This document shows positions 1-5,820 of a stretch of 7,428 nt of DNA, piece by piece. Both the position numbers and the translations under genes were made by a program. Positions within the stretch are counted from its first letter, which is position 1, and each line of letters begins with the position of its first letter. Origin of the DNA: Nitrosomonas sp. (GTDB lineage: Bacteria; Pseudomonadota; Gammaproteobacteria; Burkholderiales; Nitrosomonadaceae); the NCBI GenBank assembly GCA_021774205.1, contig JAJFJI010000108.1, positions 1 to 7,428 of the forward strand, read 5' to 3'. The notes under the pieces were generated by a model. It was not told the origin of the DNA and did no database searches. It saw nothing but the letters and a program-made list of their open reading frames with translations.

Positions 1-210
1 GACGATGGCAAGCTATTAGTATCAACCGATAAAAGGCTTGAGGATAAAAATGTTTCTAAGCTTTATCCTGATGAAATTTTAGGAGCAGATACGATCACCG
101 TTGTTGCCAATGTTGATGATAAAAAGCTACTCGTTGTTCCAGTAATGGGGTTAAACAACCGTATTGCTACTATTATTGTAAGTTACAACCCGCCAGCAAT
201 GAAGTATTAA
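1..210 (+). CDS. 3' end of an unidentified gene; possible Cache-like sensory domain
   Basis: Frame 1 is open from the window edge to a TAA at 208-210 and gives the last 69 residues of a protein whose start lies outside. I do not recognise the gene. The fragment begins DDGKLLVSTDKRL, goes on to a strand-rich stretch (VVANVDDKKLLVVPVMG, then RIATIIVSYNPP), and ends MKY. A 'D-x-GKLL-S-D' turn followed by paired strands around a 'VPV' core resembles the C-terminal half of extracytoplasmic Cache/PAS-like sensory domains, but this is shape-matching by eye. No transmembrane helix follows, as would be usual in a Cache receptor. It is AT-rich: by hand count 78 of 210 bases are G or C (37%), against about 50% in a sampled line of ubiD. 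That the frame is coding is fairly safe because it stops just before a convergent hairpin; the function is open. Confidence 0.55.
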   Translation, partial: DDGKLLVSTDKRLEDKNVSKLYPDEILGADTITVVANVDDKKLLVVPVMGLNNRIATIIVSYNPPAMKY

Positions 211-236
211 TCTCATGTAACAACGAAAACTGTAGG

Positions 237-289
237 CCGGATATTTCTTTAATTTGCATGATGCGCATATGAATTGATCAAATATCCGG
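237..289. terminator. inverted repeat between convergent genes, candidate bidirectional terminator
   Basis: CCGGATATTT at 237-246 is the exact reverse complement of AAATATCCGG at 280-289, a perfect 10-bp stem. It lies between the stop of the left-edge gene (208-210) and the murA stop (292-294), where a shared terminator is expected. On the plus strand the stem is followed by T-rich sequence (GTTTATTGTATTCGTTTG); on the minus strand a short T tract comes only about ten bases after the stem. The 33-nt loop and the lack of an immediate U run are unlike a strong intrinsic terminator, so termination is inferred from position and symmetry. Confidence 0.5.
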
Positions 290-291
290 GT

Positions 292-1545
292 TTATTGTAT
301 TCGTTTGATTTGCACACCTAGTTGGGATAGTTTTTTCTCGATTTGTTCATAGCCGCGATCTAGGTGATAAATGCGGTCAATGACAGTTTCTCCCTGAGCA
401 ATCAACCCGGCAATTACCAGACTGGCGGAGGCGCGCAAGTCTGTCGCCATAACATTTGCGCCATCAAGCTGTTTGATTCCACGTACGATAGCGGTATTCC
501 CTTCCACTTCAATATTTGCATTCATTCGCTTTAATTCTTGGACATGCATAAAGCGGTTTTCAAATATGGTTTCGGTAACAATGGCGGTGCCATCAGCAAT
601 GCAATTCATTGCTAGAAATTGTGCTTGCATATCCGTTGGAAATGCAGGATAGGGCGCTGTACGAAAATTAACTGATTTTGGCTTGGTATTCATTTTCAGG
701 CTGACCTGATTCTCTTCCGTTTCAATTGTGGCGCCAGCTTCCAATAATTTATCAAGGATTGCATCCAGTGTTTTGTTGCATGCCCTTTTTAAAAGGATTT
801 CCCCTCCACTTGCTGCGCCAGCGACCAGAAAAGTGCCCGTTTCTATACGGTCAGGCATCACATGATGTGTTGCGCCATGAAGGGATTTAACGCCTTTAAT
901 CGTAATAATATCGCTTCCCGCGCCACAAATTTCTGCACCCATAGCAACCAGGCAATTCGCAAGATCAACGACTTCCGGTTCGCGTGCGGCATTCTCTAGG
1001 ATTGTTGTTCCAGCCGCTAAAGTTGCCGCCATCATCAGATTTTCAGTGCCGGTAACGGTAACCATATCCATAACAATACGTGTGCCTTCAAGCCGTTTTG
1101 CTACAGCATGAATATAGCCATGTTCTATTTTGATTTCCGCACCCATAGCTTGCAACCCTTTGATATGCTGATCGACGGGTCTAACGCCAATTGCGCAACC
1201 GCCAGGTAACGATATGTTTGCCTCGCCCGTCCGGGCAAGTAACGGGCCAAGAACCAGAATAGCAGCACGCATGGTTTTAACCATTTCGTAGGGGGCCACT
1301 GGATTGGATAGATGTGCAGCAGTCAGTGCTACTTCAGAAGGGTTATTGGCAATCACATTGGTTCCCATTTGCTCAAGCAGCGCCAGCATGGTTGTTACAT
1401 CTTTAAGAAATGGGAGGTTGGTGATTTGGAGCGTATCACGCGTTAGCAAACTGGCGCAAAGAACTGGCAGCGCAGCATTTTTTGCACCTGAAATGGTTAT
1501 TTCACCGCGAAGTGGCGAGCCGCCTTGAATAATCAGTTTTTGCAT
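292..1545 (-). CDS. murA: UDP-N-acetylglucosamine 1-carboxyvinyltransferase
   Basis: MurA transfers enolpyruvate from phosphoenolpyruvate to UDP-GlcNAc, the first committed step of peptidoglycan synthesis, in the cytoplasm. The 417-residue product is about the family length (419 in E. coli). Key positions are intact: Lys22-Asn23 in the SGAKNAALP motif, the catalytic cysteine at 117 in LPGGCAIGVRPVD (the residue alkylated by fosfomycin, so no Asp substitution of the resistant type), Asp305 in PTDMQAQF, Arg371 in DLRASASLV and Arg397 in HLDRGYE. The fold is the two-lobed EPSP-synthase type. The ATG start puts the usual N-terminus at residue 1, although no clear Shine-Dalgarno sequence precedes it on the minus strand. 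It stands alone, convergent with the left-edge gene and divergent from ridA; the bolA-like and hisG neighbours common in betaproteobacteria are not present on either side. I found no convincing promoter. Confidence 0.97.
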   Translation of the reverse strand: MQKLIIQGGSPLRGEITISGAKNAALPVLCASLLTRDTLQITNLPFLKDVTTMLALLEQMGTNVIANNPSEVALTAAHLSNPVAPYEMVKTMRAAILVLGPLLARTGEANISLPGGCAIGVRPVDQHIKGLQAMGAEIKIEHGYIHAVAKRLEGTRIVMDMVTVTGTENLMMAATLAAGTTILENAAREPEVVDLANCLVAMGAEICGAGSDIITIKGVKSLHGATHHVMPDRIETGTFLVAGAASGGEILLKRACNKTLDAILDKLLEAGATIETEENQVSLKMNTKPKSVNFRTAPYPAFPTDMQAQFLAMNCIADGTAIVTETIFENRFMHVQELKRMNANIEVEGNTAIVRGIKQLDGANVMATDLRASASLVIAGLIAQGETVIDRIYHLDRGYEQIEKKLSQLGVQIKRIQ

Positions 1546-1564
1546 TGAAGAATATTAATTGATA

Positions 1565-1698
1565 ATCTTAAAAACCGTAGTTGGATCGTGTTTAGATTGT
1601 GCCACATTTTGTTCATGGCGAGGTGCATTGAGCATATATACTTATCATTCGATTGGTTAGTTGTCATTTAGTCAGTAGACAACTGCGGTTTTTAGGGT
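1565..1698 (+). repeat. 19-nt inverted-repeat arms around a 96-bp non-coding core
   Basis: The arms are 1565-1583 and 1680-1698. Read as plus-strand RNA, all 19 positions pair without a bulge: 16 Watson-Crick pairs plus G-U pairs at 1566/1697, 1568/1695 and 1578/1685. On the minus strand those three become A-C mismatches. As DNA the arms are 16/19 identical in inverted orientation, with a shared core of AAAAACCG followed by AGTTG. The 96-bp interior has no open frame of note. TAAT occurs at 1563-1566 and again at 1698-1701, which could be a target duplication if the element is 1567-1697, though TAAT is common in AT-rich DNA. It may be the closing stem of a structured RNA, a non-autonomous insertion (MITE-like) remnant, or chance. 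I recognise no known element. Confidence 0.5.
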
Positions 1699-1703
1699 AA
1701 TAC
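1676..1703 (+). promoter_or_regulatory. weak candidate sigma70 promoter for ridA-recG
   Basis: TAGACA (1676-1681, one mismatch to TTGACA) is separated by 16 nt from TAATAC (1698-1703), a poor -10 matching only half of TATAAT. It would start transcription roughly 80 nt upstream of the ridA ATG. It overlaps the right inverted-repeat arm. A better -10 alone, TATACT at 1637-1642, has only TTCATG at 1612-1617 as a partner with a 19-nt spacer. Neither is convincing. Confidence 0.22.
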
Positions 1704-1709
1704 AGAGAG

Positions 1710-1729
1710 GTGTCGGTAAAAGCCAGCAC
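1710..1729 (+). other. small imperfect hairpin in the ridA leader
   Basis: The arms 1710-1717 (GTGTCGGT) and 1722-1729 (GCCAGCAC) pair around an AAAA loop with one C/A mismatch and two G-U pairs. ATTTT follows at 1731-1735. It could be a weak attenuator-like or terminator-like structure in the ridA leader, but it is short and imperfect. Its role is unknown. Confidence 0.25.
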
Positions 1730-1778
1730 GATTTTAAACGTATCATGGTTCGCCGTACACACCCATTTTATATTTTCT

Positions 1779-1784
1779 AAGGAG
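1779..1784 (+). promoter_or_regulatory. ribosome binding site of ridA
   Basis: AAGGAG lies five A residues before the ATG at 1790. It is the strongest Shine-Dalgarno sequence in the window and fixes the ridA start. The other genes have much weaker sites, which suggests that ridA translation is strong and that recG depends on coupling to it. Confidence 0.85.
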
Positions 1785-1789
1785 AAAAA

Positions 1790-2185
1790 ATGAGTAAGCA
1801 GATAATCCAGACGCCGGATGCGCCACAAGCCATTGGTACTTATTCTCAGGCCATACGTGTTAGCACTGGAGAGACGGTTTATCTTTCCGGCCAAATTGGA
1901 CTGGACGCGGTTACCATGCAGATGGTTAATGGGGTTGAAGCGCAAATTCAGCAAGTGTTCCTGAATCTGAAAGCAGTCGCTGCGGCGAGTGGCGGCAGTC
2001 TGCAAGATATCGTTAAGTTGAATATCTACTTAACAGATATGGATAATTTTGCGCTGGTAAACGAGAAAATGGCGAGTTATTTCAGCCAACCTTATCCAGC
2101 TCGCGCAGCTGTGGGTGTTAGATCGCTTCCACGGGGCGCGTTGGTAGAGATGGATGCGGTGATGGTATTGCAAAACCAGAACTAA
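1790..2185 (+). CDS. ridA: RidA/YjgF family reactive enamine/imine deaminase
   Basis: RidA proteins are small trimeric cytosolic enzymes that hydrolyse reactive 2-aminoacrylate and related enamines/imines released by PLP enzymes such as threonine/serine dehydratase. They form stable ketoacids and protect other PLP enzymes. The 131-residue product is full length (about 128 in E. coli). It shows the N-terminal IGTYSQAI stretch (15-22, including Tyr18), the YLSGQIGLD turn (31-39), and the C-terminal signature PYPARAAVGVRSLPRGALVEMDA with Arg105, which binds the substrate carboxylate, and Glu120. These mark it as the active RidA subfamily. It starts after a strong AAGGAG and ends 3 bp before recG. 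A ridA-like gene directly before recG is, as I recall, common in betaproteobacteria, often after spoT; here the upstream neighbour is divergent murA. Older annotations call such proteins endoribonuclease L-PSP. Confidence 0.95.
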   Translation: MSKQIIQTPDAPQAIGTYSQAIRVSTGETVYLSGQIGLDAVTMQMVNGVEAQIQQVFLNLKAVAAASGGSLQDIVKLNIYLTDMDNFALVNEKMASYFSQPYPARAAVGVRSLPRGALVEMDAVMVLQNQN

Positions 2186-2188
2186 GTA

Positions 2189-4282
2189 GTGCAAGGAAAA
2201 TTAATTAATAATTCGGCAAAAGTAGCATCTGAATTGAATGCTACTTTTGCCAGTAAGCCGGTGCTGGCAAAACTTTCCCGTTTGGGCGTCACTAACAAAT
2301 TTGAATTGTTGCTGCACTTACCGCTGCGCTATGAAGACGAAACGCACATTTATCCGATTAACGATGCGCCCGAAGGTAAAGTAGTTCAGATTGAAGGTCA
2401 AATTGTTCATAGCGAAGTCCTGTCCCAACCACGTCGGCAGTTAGTATTCCAGGTGGCAGATGGAAGTGGTGTTCTCTTTGTTCGATTGCTCAACTTTTAT
2501 GGCAGTCAGGTAAAAGCATTTACAGTTGATAAGCGGGTGCGATTACTAGGCGAGATGCGTCAGGGATTTTATGGTGTTGAAATGATTCATCCAAAGTGCC
2601 GTGTCGTACATAAAGGAGATCCGCTGGCGGATACATTAACGCCTGTTTATCCGACTACTGTCGGGCTTTCCCAGCAAATGATCCGAAAATTATTAGAAAA
2701 GCTATTAAATTCTCATGAGAATATTGAGTTTTTTTCTGATACTTTGCCCGGCTCAATACTGGCGCATTATCAGTTAGCGGGGTTTAAAGATAGCGTCATG
2801 TTGCTGCATAAACCGCCGCCGGATGTCTCAGCAGATTCGCTGCAGACACGTACGCATCCTGCCTGGCGTCGAATTAAATTTGACGAATTGTTAGCGCAAC
2901 AGTTATCGATGCGCTTGCATTATCGCCAGCGCCGTAGCCGGAACGCGCCAGCGCTCCCTGCAAAAAACAAATTGACGGGGGCTTTGTTGGCATCGCTAAC
3001 CTTTGGACTCACCAATGCACAAAAAAGAACATTGGCCGAAGTGAGTCAGGACCTTGCATCGCCATATCCAATGCAGCGTTTGTTGCAGGGTGATGTAGGT
3101 AGTGGCAAGACGGTTGTTGCAACGCTGGCTGCTTTGCAGGCGATAGAAAATGGCTATCAAGCCGCCATTATGGCACCCACAGAAATCCTTGCTGAACAGC
3201 ATTTTCATAAACTTTCTGGCTGGCTTGCGCCATTGGAGATTACGGTTGTTTGGCTATCCGGTCGTCAAAAGAAAAAGCAACGGGACGCCGCATTGGCCGG
3301 AATTGCGACAGGAAACGCATTGCTTGCCATTGGGACGCATGCTTTATTCCAGGAAAAGGTTGAATTTGACCGACTTGGACTGGCGTTTATTGATGAGCAG
3401 CACCGTTTCGGTGTTCATCAGCGATTGGCGTTATCTCAGAAGGGTAAAAAAGCCAGTATCGTACCGCACCAACTCATGATGAGTGCAACACCGATACCGC
3501 GCACACTTTCAATGAGTTATTATGCTGATCTGGATGTTTCAGTGATTGACGAACTGCCGCCAGGGAGAACGCCTGTCATAACGAAATTAATTGCCGAGAG
3601 TCGCCGCGATGAGATCATCATGCGCATACGTGATGTTTGTCATACCGGTAAACAGGTTTATTGGGTATGCCCACTCATAGAAGAATCAGAAACGTTGCAA
3701 CTAAAAACCGCGATTGAAACCTATGAAACATTGAGTCAAATGCTATCCGAGTTAAAAATTGGCCTGGTGCATGGACGGCTTCAAGCGCAGGAAAAGTCGG
3801 CAGTGATGAAGTTGTTTCAGCAAGGTGAAATTCAATTATTGGTTGCAACCACGGTCATTGAGGTCGGGGTCGATGTGCCTAATGCTTCGTTGATGGTCAT
3901 CGAACATGCGGAGCGCATGGGGCTTTCGCAATTACATCAATTGCGTGGTCGCATTGGACGGGGAGCGAATACTGGTATTTGTATTTTGATGTATCAGGAA
4001 CCCTTGTCTGAAATAGCCAGAACACGGCTTAAAATCATTTTCGAGCATACGGATGGCTTTGAAATTGCCAGGCAGGATTTAAATTTACGGGGGCCGGGTG
4101 AATTTCTTGGTGTACGTCAGAGCGGCGTGCCCATGTTGCGTTTTACGGATTTAGATAAAGATTTTGATTTGTTGGATGCGGCGCAATCTGTTGCTGACGA
4201 AGTTTTATCAACGCATCCGCAATTGGCGCGACAACATTTGCAGCGCTGGCTGGGTGAAAAGAGTGAATATTTACGTGTTTAA
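2189..4282 (+). CDS. recG: ATP-dependent DNA helicase/translocase RecG
   Basis: RecG is a monomeric superfamily 2 double-stranded DNA translocase that reverses stalled forks and processes Holliday and D-loop junctions. The 697 residues match the family (693 in E. coli). An N-terminal wedge/OB-fold region follows the LLLHLPLRYED signature (40-50). The motor has Walker A GDVGSGKT (301-308), DEQH box (402-405), SATPIPRT (432-439), HGRL (528-531) and motif VI QLRGRIGRG (584-592). The translocation element QDLNLRGPGEFLG is at 629-641. The GTG start at 2189 follows the ridA TAA by 3 bp and lacks a good Shine-Dalgarno sequence, which suggests coupling to ridA. The encoded MQGKL start resembles the E. 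coli MKGRL start, supporting this choice. An AAGGA at 2193-2197 lies just inside the gene, but no ATG, GTG or TTG in frame follows at suitable spacing. No frameshift or missing motif is seen. Confidence 0.97.
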   Translation: MQGKLINNSAKVASELNATFASKPVLAKLSRLGVTNKFELLLHLPLRYEDETHIYPINDAPEGKVVQIEGQIVHSEVLSQPRRQLVFQVADGSGVLFVRLLNFYGSQVKAFTVDKRVRLLGEMRQGFYGVEMIHPKCRVVHKGDPLADTLTPVYPTTVGLSQQMIRKLLEKLLNSHENIEFFSDTLPGSILAHYQLAGFKDSVMLLHKPPPDVSADSLQTRTHPAWRRIKFDELLAQQLSMRLHYRQRRSRNAPALPAKNKLTGALLASLTFGLTNAQKRTLAEVSQDLASPYPMQRLLQGDVGSGKTVVATLAALQAIENGYQAAIMAPTEILAEQHFHKLSGWLAPLEITVVWLSGRQKKKQRDAALAGIATGNALLAIGTHALFQEKVEFDRLGLAFIDEQHRFGVHQRLALSQKGKKASIVPHQLMMSATPIPRTLSMSYYADLDVSVIDELPPGRTPVITKLIAESRRDEIIMRIRDVCHTGKQVYWVCPLIEESETLQLKTAIETYETLSQMLSELKIGLVHGRLQAQEKSAVMKLFQQGEIQLLVATTVIEVGVDVPNASLMVIEHAERMGLSQLHQLRGRIGRGANTGICILMYQEPLSEIARTRLKIIFEHTDGFEIARQDLNLRGPGEFLGVRQSGVPMLRFTDLDKDFDLLDAAQSVADEVLSTHPQLARQHLQRWLGEKSEYLRV

Positions 4283-4354
4283 ATTCGAGCGAGTAAACGC
4301 TTGGCTAAAATTTAGCAATAATCGTAGAATATTTCATGATGTAAATAAAAGTTT

Positions 4355-4370
4355 ATAGTCCGATAGTCCG
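4355..4370 (+). repeat. perfect tandem duplication of 8 bp upstream of ubiC
   Basis: ATAGTCCG occurs twice head to tail (4355-4362, 4363-4370), directly before the TATAAT at 4378. It occupies the place where a -35 element or an activator site would sit. Two copies of 8 bp are few, so it may be a replication-slippage duplication. Confidence 0.6.
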
Positions 4371-4377
4371 CCTGTTT

Positions 4378-4383
4378 TATAAT
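4378..4383 (+). promoter_or_regulatory. -10 element of a likely ubiCAD promoter
   Basis: A perfect TATAAT sits 25 nt before the ubiC ATG, in the only sizeable gap of the plus-strand run. No TTGACA-like hexamer stands 16-18 nt upstream: that position falls in the ATAGTCCG duplication. A TG dinucleotide at 4373-4374 is two bases too far upstream to make a standard extended -10. The promoter is therefore likely weak or activator-dependent. Initiation near 4390 would leave a leader of under 20 nt. This is inferred from the hexamer and its position. Confidence 0.45.
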
Positions 4384-4407
4384 CCACCTTTTTGTGTTTC
4401 TGCTTTG

Positions 4408-4950
4408 ATGATTTCTGCCCAGCAATTGGCATGGTATCCAGCTACAAATTCCGCATCGATACGTGATCGCAGCTGGCTGCAGTACCGTGGCTCCTTGACG
4501 CGCCGTATCCAGGCGCAATGCAGCGATTTCCGTGTTAAGCCAGTATTCCAGTCATTCGCGACAGTTCATGGTGATGAACGTGTTGTCATGGACTTGCGTC
4601 CTGGTGAATTAGCCATGGTGCGTGAAGTTTTTTTGTATTGTAATCATACGCCGGTCGTATTCGCGCACTCGGTGGTTGCGCGGAAAGACCTACGCGGCGC
4701 GTGGCGAGGATTGAGTGGTCTGGGCAACAAATCATTGGGATCAGTGTTGTTTGCTAACCCAAAAATTAAGCGCACCCCACTCCAATTCAGAAAACTGAAT
4801 CCCAAGCATGCGCTTTTTGAACGCGCATGTCATAAGCTAACGGTAATGCCGTCCAGTTTATGGGCGCGACGTTCATTGTTTACACTGCATGGCCAATCAC
4901 TTTTGGTGACAGAAGTGTTTCTCCCTGCAATTCTGGACTTGACTTCATGA
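4408..4950 (+). CDS. ubiC: chorismate pyruvate-lyase
   Basis: UbiC cleaves chorismate to 4-hydroxybenzoate and pyruvate in the cytosol, supplying the ring of ubiquinone. From the ATG at 4408 the product has 180 residues, slightly longer than the 165 of E. coli. Similarity is clearest at the functional positions: Arg72 in VREVFLYC (the E. coli REILL arginine), the LGSVLF segment (110-115, equivalent to LGRYLF), LWARRS (151-156), and the C-terminal LLVTEVFLPA with the conserved catalytic glutamate at 169. I prefer ATG 4408 to the TTG immediately before it; neither has a clear Shine-Dalgarno sequence. The stop overlaps the ubiA start as ATGA, so UbiC and UbiA are translationally coupled and act in consecutive steps. 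The family is fast-diverging, but the pathway context makes the call secure. Confidence 0.93.
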   Translation: MISAQQLAWYPATNSASIRDRSWLQYRGSLTRRIQAQCSDFRVKPVFQSFATVHGDERVVMDLRPGELAMVREVFLYCNHTPVVFAHSVVARKDLRGAWRGLSGLGNKSLGSVLFANPKIKRTPLQFRKLNPKHALFERACHKLTVMPSSLWARRSLFTLHGQSLLVTEVFLPAILDLTS

Positions 4951-5819
4951 CTTTTAAAAATCGAATGATCAATTATGCCAAACTAATGCGGCTGAACAAG
5001 CCGATTGGTATATTGCTGTTATTGTGGCCGATGTTGTGGGGTCTTTGGTTTGCGGCCAAAGGGGTTCCCGATTTGATGATACTTGGGATATTTATCATGG
5101 GTACGGTTTTGATGCGTTCAGCTGGCTGTGTTATTAACGATTATGCAGATCAAAAAATTGATCCATATGTTGAACGTACCAAGAGCCGTCCGTTGGTGAT
5201 CGGGACCGTCACTGCCAAGGAAGCGCTGTTATTGGCGGCTGGATTAAGTTTTTGCGCGTTTCTATTAATTCTGCCACTCAATTATCTAACCATTATGCTT
5301 TCAGTAATCGCATTGTTTTTGGCTGCATCCTATCCATTTACCAAACGTTTTTTTGCGATGCCGCAGGCCTACCTGGGTGTAGCGTTTAGTTTTGGCATCC
5401 CGATGGCGTTTGCAGCGCAGACTGAGGAATTGCCCATGATTGCCTGGCTGTTGATGCTGGCGACTATTTTCTGGGTGATCGCGTATGACACGGCATATGC
5501 GATGGTCGATAAAGCAGACGACCTTAAAATCGGCATTAAGACATCAGCGATTACGTTTGGGCGTTTTGACGTGGCTGGCGTGATGTTCTGTCATATCATT
5601 TTTCTGAGTATTATGATTTGGATAGGTGTCATGCAGCAACTGGGTGTTGCGTTTTATATTGGCCTTGCCGTTGCGTTGCAGCTGATTATCTATCAGTATC
5701 GTTTAATTTATCATCGTGAGCCTGCCAGTTGTTTTAAGGCGTTTTTGAACAACAATAGGGTAGGGACGGTTATATTTATTGGGATTGCAATCGATTTTCT
5801 GACAACATCAGGCGCATGA
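4947..5819 (+). CDS. ubiA: 4-hydroxybenzoate polyprenyltransferase
   Basis: UbiA is an inner-membrane prenyltransferase that joins the polyprenyl chain to C3 of 4-hydroxybenzoate, using Mg2+ and polyprenyl diphosphate. With the ATG at 4947 the product has 290 residues, the same as E. coli. The first aspartate-rich motif is NDYADQKID (64-72); the second is YDTAYAMVDKADD (180-192), with Asp188, Asp191 and Asp192. SYPFTKRF (128-135) and NNNRVG (268-273) are also typical. About nine hydrophobic segments are visible, roughly at 19-37, 44-62, 91-110, 112-128, 140-157, 164-181, 208-228, 232-252 and 271-285. An in-frame upstream start at 4860 would add 29 residues, but these lie inside ubiC and are not family-like; the ATGA overlap gives the better start. 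UbiC supplies its aromatic substrate and UbiD acts on its product. Confidence 0.96.
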   Translation: MTFKNRMINYAKLMRLNKPIGILLLLWPMLWGLWFAAKGVPDLMILGIFIMGTVLMRSAGCVINDYADQKIDPYVERTKSRPLVIGTVTAKEALLLAAGLSFCAFLLILPLNYLTIMLSVIALFLAASYPFTKRFFAMPQAYLGVAFSFGIPMAFAAQTEELPMIAWLLMLATIFWVIAYDTAYAMVDKADDLKIGIKTSAITFGRFDVAGVMFCHIIFLSIMIWIGVMQQLGVAFYIGLAVALQLIIYQYRLIYHREPASCFKAFLNNNRVGTVIFIGIAIDFLTTSGA

Positions 5820-5820
5820 T

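Noticed and set aside
1588..1604. TGGCAC on the minus strand upstream of murA as the start of a sigma54 promoter.
   Set aside because: The downstream GC element (TTGCA-like) is absent at the required spacing, where AATCTAAACA is found instead.
1664..2005. 113-codon open frame on the minus strand across the ridA leader and 5' half.
   Set aside because: It is antisense to a well-conserved gene with a strong ribosome site, and its product looks like no protein family.
2193..2206. AAGGA just inside recG as evidence for a later start.
   Set aside because: No ATG, GTG or TTG follows in frame at ribosome spacing, and the N-terminus from GTG 2189 resembles the E. coli RecG start.
4301..4318. Near-palindrome TTGGCTAAAATTTAGCAA after recG as a terminator.
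   Set aside because: The A/T-rich arms leave no room for a loop and no T run follows; it is at best a short symmetric sequence.
4405..4407. TTG as the ubiC start.
   Set aside because: An ATG follows at once and adding one residue has no support; no ribosome site favours the TTG.
4860..4946. In-frame 29-residue N-terminal extension of ubiA.
   Set aside because: It lies wholly within ubiC, has no family-like sequence, and the ATG at 4947 gives the exact usual length and an ATGA overlap.
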